Source: Burkholderia latens (GTDB lineage Bacteria > Pseudomonadota > Gammaproteobacteria > Burkholderiales > Burkholderiaceae). From it: a stretch of 64,000 nucleotides of DNA. A program made the translations under genes and the position numbers. Shown here one piece after another: positions 54,987 through 63,999 of the stretch. The first letter of the stretch is position 1. Each line of letters starts with the position of its first letter. The stretch is taken from contig NZ_CABVPL010000019.1 in the NCBI RefSeq assembly GCF_902499045.1, forward strand, positions 45,471 to 109,470, in the 5' to 3' direction. Under the pieces are notes generated by a model. The model saw only the letters and a list, made by a program, of their open reading frames with translations. It was not told where the DNA came from and ran no database searches.

Positions 54987-57331
54987 TTCAGTTCTCCAAA
55001 GAAAGTGCGGCCCGGATACGGATGGAACACGTAGTAGCGGCGGTCCGTCAGATTGTCGATGCCGACCGACGCGCTCCAGTGACGGTCGAACCGGTAGCGC
55101 GCCTTCAGGTCGACGATGGTGAACGTGCTCGTGCCGCCGTACACGTCCGGATTCACGTCGCTGTTGTCGAGCGTGTTGAACTGGCGGCCCGAATAGCGGA
55201 GGCCGACGCTCGCGAGCCAGTGCTCGTCGAAGCGGTACGACGCGAGCAGGTTCGCGCGCATGCGCGGAATACGCGGAAATCGCGAGCCGACGTACGCGGG
55301 ATTCGCGGTGTCCGAGAGGATCTGCGCATTGCTCGCCGACACGTTCGCGTCGATGTCGAGCCCGCGCAGCCCGACGTTCTGGCCGCTGAATGCGAGTTCG
55401 ACGCCGCGCACGCGCACGCGGTCGACGTTCGAGATGTTGGTGACGGTCGATGCGCCCGCAACCGTCGTCTGGCTGTAGATCGAATCGCGCAGGTCGCTCT
55501 GGAACACGCTCGCGCGCACGACGCCGACGCCCACGTCGCGCTCGGCCGTGAAGTCCCAGTCGATCGCCTTTTCCGGCCGCAGGTTCGGGTTGTTGTTGAC
55601 GATCGCATTGTTCGAGATCGTGCCCTGGAACAACTCGCCGACCGTCGGGAAACGCGTGCCGGTCGCGAACGACAGACGGAAACGCCAGACGTCCGTCGCA
55701 TCCCATTGCACCGCGACTTTCGGCGACAGCGCGTTCGCGCCGCGATCCGCATAGCCGAGCGTGCCGCCCGCATTGCCGAGCGCGCCGCCGTACGCATCCC
55801 AGCGCTCGTAGCGCAGGCCGAGCGTCGCGAGCCAGCCGGGCGCGAAACGCCACGCATCCTGCGCGAACAGCGCCTGCGTGCGCGTGTCGCCCCGATAGAC
55901 GCTCGCGAGCGACGTGGTCGGGCCGGCCAGCCAGTCGGCCGTGTTGTACGTGACGTTGCGCAGGAAATAGTTGTCGTAGTGATAGCCGAACGTGAACGTG
56001 TGGCCCTTCACCTGCGGCGCCTCGGCCTTCAGATCGAGCGTGCGCCAGCCGGTGCCGTCACCCTGGAACAGCGTGCCGGCGCCGCCCTGCACCGTCGATG
56101 CGGAACGCAGCACGTCGCGCGACACGTCGTACGCGGACACCACGCCCGACAGCCGCCAGCCCGAGTCCAGCCGGCCGTTGAGCCCGAGCGCGTACAGCCA
56201 GTTCTCCTGGTCGCCGCGCTGCGGCGCGAACGCGCTCGGCGCGACCGTCACGTTCCGGCCGCCGATCGACACGTTGCCGCCGTAGACGGGATTGCCGGCC
56301 GCGTCGCGCAGGAACGTTTCGCCGTGCTGCCGGTAATGGTTTTCCCAGTGGCCGAGCGTCAGCGTCGCGTCGACATGGTCCGTGAACGCGTAGCCCATCC
56401 GGACCGTCTCGTTCAACTGCTCGGTCCGCTCGATGTTCTGCGCGCCGACGATCGTGCGCGGCTTGCCGTTGGGCCCGATGTCGGTCGCCGCGCCCGTTAC
56501 CGGCACCGGGGCGCCGAGCCTCGGGTTGTACGTGGAATTGGGGCTCGCATACTGCATCGGCTGACTGTCGTTCTCGAGCCGGTCGAGCGACAGCGAAAAC
56601 CAGAACTTGCCGATGCGGTTCGCGATCCGCGCGGTCTGGTGATTGCCGCCGAAGCTGTCCGCCACGCCGTAGCCGTCGCGATACCGCTGCGTGAAGAACT
56701 GCGTCGACAGCGATGCCTCGAGCTTGTCGGGGCGCCGCGTCGTCAGCAGCACGGTGGAGCCGATCGCGTTGCCCGGGTACAGCGCGGAAAAAGGGCCGTA
56801 CAGCACGTCGACGCGCGCGATGTCGTCAGGCGCGATCAGCGACCAGCGCGGCGGATACGCGTAGCTCGAGCCGAGCAGGTTCGACAGCAGCAGCCCGTCG
56901 GCATACACGAGCCCGCGCGCGCTCTGCAGTTCGTTGAAGTCGCGGCCGGCAAACACGCTGTTGCGGTCGCCGATGTAGCGCTTGCGCACCATCAGGTTCG
57001 GCGCGTACTTCAGCGCGTCTTCGGTCGTGACGTTGGTGTGCGCGTCGATCTGCTCGCGCGTGATCGACTGGACGACCGCCGGCGTATCGGGGTCGATCGG
57101 TTGACGCTGCGCGGTGACGCTGACCGCGCTCAGCGTATCGCCGGCCGGCGCGGGCGTGACCGCCGCAACCGCCTCGGCACCGCTTGCGGCTGCGTGACCG
57201 GGGCCGGCCGCCGCGGAGCCGGCGGATGCGCGATCGAGGGAGGCCGCCTGTGCGGCCGGCCAGGCAAAAGCGGCCGCGCACGCGAGCGCGAGCCGACCGC
57301 GCGACGGTCGCGCGGCGAAGATGAACGACAT
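54974..57331 (-). CDS. TonB-dependent receptor, probable copper uptake
   Basis: A 785-residue outer-membrane receptor with signal peptide, a TonB-box-like DTLSAVSVTAQR, the plug domain (about 60-190, with ITREQIDAH and DVLYGPFSALYPG), and a 22-stranded barrel ending GRTFFGELKWSL. Copper as substrate is inferred from the DUF2946 gene before it and the metal-type proteins after it. Confidence 0.88.
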   Translation of the reverse strand: MSFIFAARPSRGRLALACAAAFAWPAAQAASLDRASAGSAAAGPGHAAASGAEAVAAVTPAPAGDTLSAVSVTAQRQPIDPDTPAVVQSITREQIDAHTNVTTEDALKYAPNLMVRKRYIGDRNSVFAGRDFNELQSARGLVYADGLLLSNLLGSSYAYPPRWSLIAPDDIARVDVLYGPFSALYPGNAIGSTVLLTTRRPDKLEASLSTQFFTQRYRDGYGVADSFGGNHQTARIANRIGKFWFSLSLDRLENDSQPMQYASPNSTYNPRLGAPVPVTGAATDIGPNGKPRTIVGAQNIERTEQLNETVRMGYAFTDHVDATLTLGHWENHYRQHGETFLRDAAGNPVYGGNVSIGGRNVTVAPSAFAPQRGDQENWLYALGLNGRLDSGWRLSGVVSAYDVSRDVLRSASTVQGGAGTLFQGDGTGWRTLDLKAEAPQVKGHTFTFGYHYDNYFLRNVTYNTADWLAGPTTSLASVYRGDTRTQALFAQDAWRFAPGWLATLGLRYERWDAYGGALGNAGGTLGYADRGANALSPKVAVQWDATDVWRFRLSFATGTRFPTVGELFQGTISNNAIVNNNPNLRPEKAIDWDFTAERDVGVGVVRASVFQSDLRDSIYSQTTVAGASTVTNISNVDRVRVRGVELAFSGQNVGLRGLDIDANVSASNAQILSDTANPAYVGSRFPRIPRMRANLLASYRFDEHWLASVGLRYSGRQFNTLDNSDVNPDVYGGTSTFTIVDLKARYRFDRHWSASVGIDNLTDRRYYVFHPYPGRTFFGELKWSL

Positions 57332-57426
57332 GGATGCATTCCTGAAAACGTGACCGGACGCCGCCGGGCACGGGCCGACGCAGCGCGCGTCTGTGGCGCG
57401 GCGCGCGGATCGGGCCGCGGGCGGCA

Positions 57427-57447
57427 CGCGCGCCACCGCGGCGCGCG
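57427..57447 (-). promoter_or_regulatory. Stable hairpin between the DUF2946 and TonB receptor genes
   Basis: 8-bp stem CGCGCGCC/GGCGCGCG with a 5-base loop, 11 bases after the DUF2946 stop codon. In the Bordetella CruR system such a structure after the DUF2946 gene takes part in copper control of the receptor gene. Confidence 0.6.
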
Positions 57448-57458
57448 AACGATATCAA

Positions 57459-57848
57459 TCAGACCGGGACGTTTTCGGGTGGACCGCGCGGTTGCGCGAG
57501 ACGGATGCCCTTGCGGGGAAATTCGGGAACGACGGGGCCGGCGGCGCGGTATGCGAACGCGCGCACGAAGCCGGGCAGCGCGGGCAGGCTTGCGCCCAGC
57601 GCCACGTTCGCCGCGAAGCCCGGGCAGTACACGCAGTGCGCGACGCCGGCATGGTCGAACGACGACGTGCCACGATCGTCGCCGGACTGCGCGAGCACGA
57701 TCTGGCGGGCGCCTGCCGCACTGCACAATTCGAGCGTGAGCTCGCCGGAGCCGCTCGACGCAAGACGCGCATAGCCGACGACGGGCGACAGTACGTTCAG
57801 TACCAGCGCCAGCCATACGAGGCCGATCCATCGCGTCGTTCGTTTCAT
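57459..57848 (-). CDS. DUF2946 protein, CruR-like copper-responsive leader gene
   Basis: A 129-residue protein with one N-terminal hydrophobic segment, Cys42 in LELCSAAG and the pair Cys72-x-x-Cys75 in AHCVYCPGF. DUF2946 genes precede TonB copper receptors; in Bordetella pertussis the DUF2946 ORF CruR senses copper during its own translation and controls the receptor gene after it. The CxxC pair and the following hairpin are conserved here. Confidence 0.82.
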   Translation of the reverse strand: MKRTTRWIGLVWLALVLNVLSPVVGYARLASSGSGELTLELCSAAGARQIVLAQSGDDRGTSSFDHAGVAHCVYCPGFAANVALGASLPALPGFVRAFAYRAAGPVVPEFPRKGIRLAQPRGPPENVPV

Positions 57849-58047
57849 CGCGGTCCACGAAAAAAGTGCGCGCAAGTATAGCAAGCGACCCGATTGTTGC
57901 CGACCATGCAGCGTGCAATTGTCGGCATCAGATGGCGCGCGGCAGCGCATGTGCCGTTAATACAACAGAGACAAAATCTAACGATTCGCCACTGGCATAA
58001 ATCCAAGCACGAGGTTGATAATCATTGAACCTGTTGGAGAAACGACC

Positions 58048-58194
58048 ATGGACGAAAGACCAACCCGCATGCCCCCGCCCGAGCAAGTAATGAGCCCGGA
58101 TCCGGAACCGGTCGGCGTGGAATTCCTCGCCGAATTGCCCGAGCATGTCCGGGCATTCTTCGACGAGCAGCACAAGCTGTACTCGCCGAAGTGA
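58048..58194 (+). CDS. 48-residue acidic small protein
   Basis: Starts MDERPTRMPP after the SD GGAGAAA and ends in KLYSPK. It is rich in Pro and Glu at first and then has a helix (FLAELPEHVRAFFDEQHK). Codon use is normal for the chromosome. No family was recognised. Confidence 0.5.
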   Translation: MDERPTRMPPPEQVMSPDPEPVGVEFLAELPEHVRAFFDEQHKLYSPK

Positions 58195-58414
58195 ACCTGC
58201 GTTCCGTTCTGTAACCGCCGCGTGTCGATCGAGATCGTGCGGTTCATCGCTGCGTTTTCGGCGCAGATCGCATCGCACCCGGGCTGCAATGGCCTGACGG
58301 TGCCGAGTCAGCGCGTCCGCTGATTCTTCTGTCGCGACGTTCCGCCGCGCGACTGTCTTCGTCTATCCTTCTGGTTTTCCCTCTCCGGCCCGCCGGGCTG
58401 TTCCGATCATTCCG

Positions 58415-59008
58415 ATGAAGCAAGCCATTCGTGCCAGCATCGCTGTCGCCGCGCTCGGCGTCGCCGTCCTTTCGTCCTCGCCAGTCGCGCGCGCAGATGG
58501 CGACGACACCGCGCTCACCAACATCGTCGCGCTCGCGTCGCAGCGGCTCGCGCTCGCCGAACCCGTCGCGCGATGGAAATGGACGAACCACAAGGCCATC
58601 GAGGACGGGCCGCGCGAAGCGGCGCTGCTCGCGTCGGTGGAAAAGCGTGCGGCACAGGCAGGTGTCGATCCGGCATTCGCGCGGACGTTCTTCGAGGATC
58701 AGATTGCCGCGAGCAAGGATGTGCAGAACGCGCTCTTTGCAACGTGGCGCGCGACACGCCCGCCGGAGGGCACGCCGCCCGACCTCGCGACCAGCACGCG
58801 GCCGGCGCTCGACCAGCTCACGCAGAAAATGCTGGCCGGCCTCGCGCAGGTCGCACCGGTGCGCCACGCACCGGACTGTCAGGCGCGACTCGCCCGCAGC
58901 ATCGCGAACTGGAAGACGCTCACCCGCTACGATTCGTCCCGGACGCAGGCGCTCGGCACCGCGCTGTCGCACGTCTGCGCCGCCGGCGGCGCCAGCGCGA
59001 TCGGCTGA
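58415..59008 (+). CDS. Secreted chorismate mutase (AroQ-gamma)
   Basis: A 197-residue exported chorismate mutase; signal peptide ends VARA before Asp28. The helical AroQ core shows Arg in ASQRLALAEPVARWKW, Lys in HKAIEDGPREAALL, and FFEDQIAASKDVQNAL. The periplasmic form makes prephenate outside the usual pathway; its purpose is unknown. Confidence 0.9.
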   Translation: MKQAIRASIAVAALGVAVLSSSPVARADGDDTALTNIVALASQRLALAEPVARWKWTNHKAIEDGPREAALLASVEKRAAQAGVDPAFARTFFEDQIAASKDVQNALFATWRATRPPEGTPPDLATSTRPALDQLTQKMLAGLAQVAPVRHAPDCQARLARSIANWKTLTRYDSSRTQALGTALSHVCAAGGASAIG

Positions 59009-59046
59009 CCGCGCACGCGGCGATAGCAGGCGGTCGCGCGCGGCGC

Positions 59047-60174
59047 TCAGCCGGCCGGCGCGAAGGCCGCGAGCGGTATCAATTGCAGCCCGCGTGCGAG
59101 ATGGGTCTGCAGCAGACGATGGGTATGGGGCTCGAACGCGCCCTCCGTGCCGTCGGCCACGAGCCGCATGGCCGCGTCGAGCGACTCGGCCACACCGAGG
59201 TAGCGCCAGCCGTCGATCACGTGAAAGAGCCGGCGCTCGCCGCTGGCTTCGAACGCGACCGCGCCGTCGAACGGCCAGGGCGCACTACCCGAGCGGGCGG
59301 CACTCGCGGCGGGACGCCGGTTGTACGACGGACGCAGTTGCGCAATCCACTGCGCTTCCGCGAGCATCGCGCCGAGCTCGTTGCCGGTCTCCCGCCATTC
59401 GACGCGCCGCACCTGCTGCGCAAGCCGCATTTCCTTCGACGACCGGCGTTCGCCGGTCAAGAGCGCGCGCAAGCGCTGCCGCACACGCACGCTGCGCCCG
59501 ACGTAAAGGGCTTCGTCGCCCTCCCCGAACAGCGCATACGCGCCGCATCCGGCCGGCGCGGTGTCGAGCCACGCTTCGGTGAGTTCGCCCGCCAAACGGA
59601 AGTGGCGCGTCGTTCGCGCGATCTGGTCGCGCAGCCGCTCGAGCGGCACGATCTCGTGAAGCTGCCGCCAGAACTGCCACAGCAGATCGGCATCGGCCAG
59701 CGCCCGGTGGCGGGCCGCCGGTACGAGGCCATGCCGCTCGATCAACGCATCGAGCCCATGCCGCGACTCGCGCGGAAACAGTGCGCGCGACAGCCGCACC
59801 GTGCACAGTACGTCCGGATTGAACGCGATACCGGCGCGCTCGAATTCGGCCCGCAGAAAGCCGCGGTCGAAGCTCGCGTTGTGGGCGACGAACAGTTTGC
59901 CGTCGAGCCGCTCGAACAGCGCGGGCGCAAGCGACGCGAACGACGGCGCGTCCCGCACCATGTCGTCCGAAATACCGGTCAGTTGCTGGATGAACGGCGG
60001 GATCGCGTGCCCCGGATTGACGAGCGTCGTCCACGTCGAAACGCCGAGCGGCCCGATTTCGACCACGCCGATTTCGGTGATGCGGTGCTCGGCGGACGAG
60101 CCACCGGTGGTTTCAAGGTCGACGAAGACGAGTGGTTGTGCGCAGGCGGGATCGGACTGACAGGAATCGGACAT
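59047..60174 (-). CDS. DEDDh exonuclease fused to a GIY-YIG domain
   Basis: A 375-residue protein. The N-terminal exonuclease domain (about 10-185) has Asp19/Glu21 in VFVDLETTG, HNASFDRGFL and HRALADADLLW. The C-terminal part has a GIY-YIG nuclease domain (GAYALFGEGDEALYVGRSVRVRQRL), similar to UvrC/Cho. The fusion is known in many bacteria and is thought to act in repair. The start is ATG 60174. Confidence 0.9.
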   Translation of the reverse strand: MSDSCQSDPACAQPLVFVDLETTGGSSAEHRITEIGVVEIGPLGVSTWTTLVNPGHAIPPFIQQLTGISDDMVRDAPSFASLAPALFERLDGKLFVAHNASFDRGFLRAEFERAGIAFNPDVLCTVRLSRALFPRESRHGLDALIERHGLVPAARHRALADADLLWQFWRQLHEIVPLERLRDQIARTTRHFRLAGELTEAWLDTAPAGCGAYALFGEGDEALYVGRSVRVRQRLRALLTGERRSSKEMRLAQQVRRVEWRETGNELGAMLAEAQWIAQLRPSYNRRPAASAARSGSAPWPFDGAVAFEASGERRLFHVIDGWRYLGVAESLDAAMRLVADGTEGAFEPHTHRLLQTHLARGLQLIPLAAFAPAG

Positions 60175-60282
60175 GAAAAGACAGGAAAACGATGCTTTCG
60201 TGAGTATGCACCGGCACGCGCGCTCACGGCCAGTCCGGGCAGCCATCCGTTCGCCGGGCGCGGTGTTCGTACCCCGGAATGC

Positions 60283-60307
60283 AAAAAGCCCCCGCAATGC
60301 GGGGGCC
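60283..60307 (-). terminator. Terminator of the cold-shock gene
   Basis: GCCCCCGC/GCGGGGGC stem followed by five T on the minus strand. Confidence 0.85.
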
Positions 60308-60333
60308 GGACATGATCGGCACTGCGTGGCGCG

Positions 60334-60537
60334 TCAGACTGCCTGGATATTCGCTGCCTGCTTGCCTTTCGGCCCGACTTTCACGTCGAAGGAAACGCGC
60401 TGGTTTTCCTTCAGCGTTTTGAAGCCGTCCATCCGGATTTCGGAAAAGTGGGCAAACAAATCCTCGCCGCCATTGTCCGACGTAATAAAGCCAAAGCCTT
60501 TAGCATCGTTAAACCATTTTACGATACCGGTATCCAT
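60334..60537 (-). CDS. cspA: Cold-shock protein (CspA family)
   Basis: A 67-residue RNA chaperone with RNP1 KGFGFI and RNP2 LFAHFSEI. The ATG at 60537 matches the family start [12 protein letters not shown] strong sigma-70-type promoter lies about 120 bases upstream, which leaves the long leader usual for this gene class. Confidence 0.96.
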   Translation of the reverse strand: MDTGIVKWFNDAKGFGFITSDNGGEDLFAHFSEIRMDGFKTLKENQRVSFDVKVGPKGKQAANIQAV

Positions 60538-60656
60538 ACCTTCGTTCCCCACTCGTTTAGATCAAAAAAGCTACCGTTATAGCCGCCTCCCGAAATCCCG
60601 CAACAGCGCGCCGATACCCACCCCCAGCGCTCCGCCCGCGGGGACGGAGTGCTCAC

Positions 60657-60686
60657 TTTATAAATTGGACAATCCGGGCGCGTCAA
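60657..60686 (-). promoter_or_regulatory. Promoter of the cold-shock gene
   Basis: TTGACG (60686-60681) and TATAAA (60662-60657) with an 18-base spacer on the minus strand. Confidence 0.75.
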
Positions 60687-60931
60687 GGAAATTTTGGCGC
60701 GTTGTTTATCAAAGAAACGCCAATGCCGATGGAATCGGTACACCGTCGCGTTTTATTAATTGATCCGCATCAAAAACCTGTCAATGTTACCTGGGGCAGA
60801 TCGCTGATAATCGAAATCACGAAAAAGCTACCGGGGACGAATCCCGTCGGTAAAATCATCGGGTTTTTTCCGGGTTGCGCAAACCGAAGCGCGTTGCGAT
60901 GCTGAAGTCATGTGGATGAAAGGAGAAGGTC

Positions 60932-61195
60932 ATGTGGCTGGACGGAATCAAGCGCTTCGCGAGCCGGTTGGCGCGCGTACGCCGCAAGTCCCGCGCGCTG
61001 GCCGAGTCCCGTGAAGTGCCGTGCGACACCGAGTTCGATCCGACGTGGCACGGCGACCATTGGCAGAACCTGCTGGCGTCACCGCTGGACGCCCGTCACT
61101 ACGTGATGGAAGACTGGACGTATACGCCGCCGCAGGCGGAAACCGACGACACGGAACCGGCCGTCAAACGCAAGCGACGCTCGTACCCGCAATAG
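60932..61195 (+). CDS. Small basic hypothetical protein
   Basis: An 87-residue protein starting MWLDGIKRFAS after the SD AGGAGAAGG, with an Arg-rich N-terminus, an aromatic middle (DPTWHGDHWQNLL, ARHYVMEDWTYTPP) and a basic end. Not recognised. Confidence 0.65.
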   Translation: MWLDGIKRFASRLARVRRKSRALAESREVPCDTEFDPTWHGDHWQNLLASPLDARHYVMEDWTYTPPQAETDDTEPAVKRKRRSYPQ

Positions 61196-61223
61196 GGATC
61201 GGGAAGGATCGGAAACGACAGGC

Positions 61224-61306
61224 AAAAAAAGCGCGACTGGGAAGTCGCGCCGACAAAGGTTTGGAGATCTTTTCCGTCAACGAAAAAGTCTGCTTCGGAA
61301 AGCAGA
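61224..61306 (-). ncRNA. Candidate small RNA on the minus strand
   Basis: A TATACT -10 (61318-61313) precedes an 83-base transcript with three hairpins: UCUGCUU-UCCG-AAGCAGA (61306-61289), CUUUUUCG-UUGA-CGGAAAAG (about 61288-61269) and the terminator GCGCGACU-UCCC-AGUCGCGC with U7 (61250-61224). In the second hairpin one pair is U-G only on the minus strand (it would be a C-A mismatch on the plus strand), which supports this direction. Confidence 0.6.
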
Positions 61307-61702
61307 GATCGCAGTATAGCGAGAGAACATCCTTTCATTATCCATGCTGCGCACAAACCTCTATTGCCGATGTGTCAATAATCGGCTTGCATCGACGTGC
61401 GCCGCGCGTTGTCCTCCTGTCGCAATCGCGCAACGTCGTTTCCGGCGCCCTGTTCGCACGCCGCGCGTGCTGCGCCGCCGCGAAGTCTTGATGGACGCGG
61501 CTTGCCGCGCAGCCGCACATTCTTGCGCGTTCTAAAATACAGTATGCCGTCAGCAGTTTTCGTCGGCACGCGGCACGATCCGTACACTGCAAATGGATTT
61601 CCGACGAGGGTACCGCGCCCCGCGCGCACGGCGTCGCCACCCCGCGACGCTGCCGATGCCCGCAGCAGGTTCGAGCGACCTCATCCAGTTTGGAGACAGA
61701 TC
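61307..61702. other. Interval before the porin gene
   Basis: No gene seen. It should carry the porin promoter; TTGCGC and a following TACAGTAT near 61525-61550 are possible elements. A GGAGACAG SD precedes the porin ATG. Confidence 0.4.
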
Positions 61703-62845
61703 ATGAAAAAAACCCTGATCGTCGCGGCATTGGCCGGCGTGTCCGCCACCGCCGCCCATGCGCAAAGCAGCGTCACGCTGTACGGGCTGATCGACGCCGG
61801 CATCACATACACCAACAACCAGGGCGGTCATAGCGCGTGGCAACAGACGACCGGCTCGATCAACGGCAGCCGCTGGGGCCTGCGCGGCACCGAGGATCTC
61901 GGCGGCGGACTGAAGGCGATCTTCACGCTGGAAAACGGCTTCGGCATCAACAACGGCTCGCTGAAGCAGAACGGCCGCGAGTTCGGCCGGCAGGCATTCG
62001 TCGGGCTGGCGGACAACCGCTTCGGCTCGCTGACACTCGGCCGCCAGTACGACAGCGTCGTCGATTACCTCGGCCCGCTGTCGCTCACCGGCACGCAGTA
62101 CGGCGGCACGCAGTTCGCGCATCCGTTCGACAACGACAACCTCAACAACTCGTTCCGGATCAACAACTCGGTCAAATACCAGAGTGCGAACTACGGCGGC
62201 CTGAAGTTCGGCGCACTGTACGGCTTCTCGAACTCCACCGATTTCTCGAACAACCGCGCGTACAGCGTGGGCGCGTCGTACAGCTACATGGGCTTCAACG
62301 TCGCGGCCGCGTACATGCAGCTGAACAACAATATCAACGGGCTCGCGCTCGCGGCCACCGATCCCGGCGCGGTAGCCGGCGACTGGACGTTCGCGGCCAG
62401 CCGACAGCGCACGTGGGGCGCCGGCCTCAACTATGCGTTCGGCCCCGCGACGGCCGGCTTCGTGTTCACGCAGACGCGCCTGACCGATTCGGCCCGCATC
62501 AGTGCCGGACAGTCGGGCGTATCGGGCGGCATCCCGCTCGTCGGCGGCACGCGCTTCAACAACTACGAAGTGAACGGCCGCTACGCGCTGACGCCGGCGT
62601 TCTCGCTGGCCGGCTCGTACACGTATACGGACGGCCGGCTCGACGGCCAGACGCCGAGCTGGCACCAGTTCAACCTGCAGGCCGACTATGCGCTGTCGAA
62701 GCGCACCGATCTCTACCTGCAGGGCGAATATCAGCGGGTCAATGCGGATGGCCTCGCGGTCGGCGCGAACATCAATGGGCTCGGCGCCGCGTCGTCGACG
62801 AACAAACAGATCGCGGTCACGGCCGGCATGCGCCACCGCTTCTGA
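61703..62845 (+). CDS. Gram-negative porin (Burkholderia OpcP/Omp38 type)
   Basis: A 380-residue outer-membrane porin. Signal peptide MKKTLIVAALAGVSATAAHA, then the typical QSSVTLYGLIDAGITYTNN start, 16 beta strands, and the C-terminal aromatic RHRF. It forms a trimeric general diffusion channel. A small RNA candidate lies upstream in the opposite direction. Confidence 0.95.
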   Translation: MKKTLIVAALAGVSATAAHAQSSVTLYGLIDAGITYTNNQGGHSAWQQTTGSINGSRWGLRGTEDLGGGLKAIFTLENGFGINNGSLKQNGREFGRQAFVGLADNRFGSLTLGRQYDSVVDYLGPLSLTGTQYGGTQFAHPFDNDNLNNSFRINNSVKYQSANYGGLKFGALYGFSNSTDFSNNRAYSVGASYSYMGFNVAAAYMQLNNNINGLALAATDPGAVAGDWTFAASRQRTWGAGLNYAFGPATAGFVFTQTRLTDSARISAGQSGVSGGIPLVGGTRFNNYEVNGRYALTPAFSLAGSYTYTDGRLDGQTPSWHQFNLQADYALSKRTDLYLQGEYQRVNADGLAVGANINGLGAASSTNKQIAVTAGMRHRF

Positions 62846-62887
62846 GCGATCGCCCGGCGCGCTTATTCACGAGACGCGGCCAGGGAG

Positions 62888-62911
62888 AAGCGCCCCATCC
62901 GGGGCGCTTTT
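62888..62911 (+). terminator. Terminator of the porin gene
   Basis: AAGCGCCCC/GGGGCGCTT stem with T run, just after the porin stop. Confidence 0.9.
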
Positions 62912-62944
62912 GCATTCCAGCGACGCGCTTGCGCCGCGATGGAT

Positions 62945-63508
62945 TCACGCGTCGCCCGGGGCCGGATAGCGGACGTCGAGCACGTCGATCGGCTGCGGCC
63001 CGGCCGGCGTCATCAGCGTGACCGTATCGCCGATTTTCGCCTTGATCAGCGCGCGCGCGATCGGCGAGATCCAGCTGACGTGACCGCGATCGAGATCGAC
63101 CTCGTCGATCCCGACGATCGTGACGGTATGATCCTCGCCGTCCTCGGTCGCGTAATCGACGGTCGCGCCGAAGAACACCTGGTCGACGTTCTCCTGCCGG
63201 CTCGCGTCGACGACTTCCGCGAGATCGAGCCGCTTCGTCAGGAAGCGGATGCGCCGGTCGATCTCGCGCAGCCGCCGCTTCCCGTAGATATAGTCGCCAT
63301 TCTCCGACCGGTCGCCGTTCGACGCGGCCCACGACACGAGCCGTACGACCTCCGGACGCTCGACGTCGATCAGGTTCAGCAGTTCGTCCCTGAGCCGCTT
63401 GTGACCGGCCGGGGTGATGTAGTTTTTCGTACCCGCAGGAATCGCGGGCTGACCCGCGTCGAGATCGTCGTCGTCTCCGTCCGACTCTTTGACAAACGCC
63501 TTGTTCAT
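62945..63508 (-). CDS. greB: Transcription elongation factor GreB
   Basis: A 187-residue RNA-cleavage factor for backtracked RNA polymerase. N-terminal coiled coil with acidic tip (NGDRSENGDYIYGKRRLREID), then the FKBP-like C-terminal domain (SWISPIARALIKAKIGDTVTL). The extra acidic N-terminal 28 residues are common in Burkholderia. Confidence 0.95.
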   Translation of the reverse strand: MNKAFVKESDGDDDDLDAGQPAIPAGTKNYITPAGHKRLRDELLNLIDVERPEVVRLVSWAASNGDRSENGDYIYGKRRLREIDRRIRFLTKRLDLAEVVDASRQENVDQVFFGATVDYATEDGEDHTVTIVGIDEVDLDRGHVSWISPIARALIKAKIGDTVTLMTPAGPQPIDVLDVRYPAPGDA

Positions 63509-63638
63509 GATGCAGATTCAACACATGGATGACTGATGCTTCAAGGGTACACGAAGGTAGCCGCGCAAGATTGTGCGACATATTTCGCGAATAAGGCTTC
63601 CCTTTTTATACAACTCTGCTATACTTCCGCTTCTGCGT

Positions 63639-63715
63639 GCGGCTGTAGCTCAGTTGGATAGAGTACTTGGCTACGAACCAAGGGGTCGTGGGTTCGAATC
63701 CTGCCAGCCGCGCCA
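63639..63715 (+). tRNA. tRNA-Arg(ACG), copy 1
   Basis: Cloverleaf with encoded CCA: acceptor GCGGCTG/CAGCCGC, anticodon loop CTACGAA (ACG), T arm GTGGG-TTCGAAT-CCTGC. A TATACT (63620-63625) precedes it and may drive all three copies. Confidence 0.97.
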
Positions 63716-63782
63716 CCTTTTTCGAGGGCCTTCCGAACCGAAGGCCCTTTCAGTTCAAAGTAGTAGCAGTTTGTTGTTGCGT

Positions 63783-63859
63783 GCGGCTGTAGCTCAGTTG
63801 GATAGAGTACTTGGCTACGAACCAAGGGGTCGTGGGTTCGAATCCTGCCAGCCGCGCCA
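63783..63859 (+). tRNA. tRNA-Arg(ACG), copy 2
   Basis: Identical in sequence to copy 1, 67 bases downstream. Confidence 0.97.
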
Positions 63860-63922
63860 CTTTTTTTGGGGGGCCTTCCCATCGCAGAAGGTTCCGACAG
63901 TTGAAGCAGTACCGCTTTGCGT

Positions 63923-63999
63923 GCGGCTGTAGCTCAGTTGGATAGAGTACTTGGCTACGAACCAAGGGGTCGTGGGTTCGAATCCTGCCAGCCGCGCCA
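63923..63999 (+). tRNA. tRNA-Arg(ACG), copy 3
   Basis: Identical in sequence to copies 1 and 2, with CCA just inside the window end; further copies may follow. Confidence 0.97.

Noticed and set aside
60932-61491. Plus-strand frame through the small RNA region (61021-61491)
   Set aside because: It is a shadow of the gene at 60932-61195 and then runs through the hairpins; no SD and no domain.
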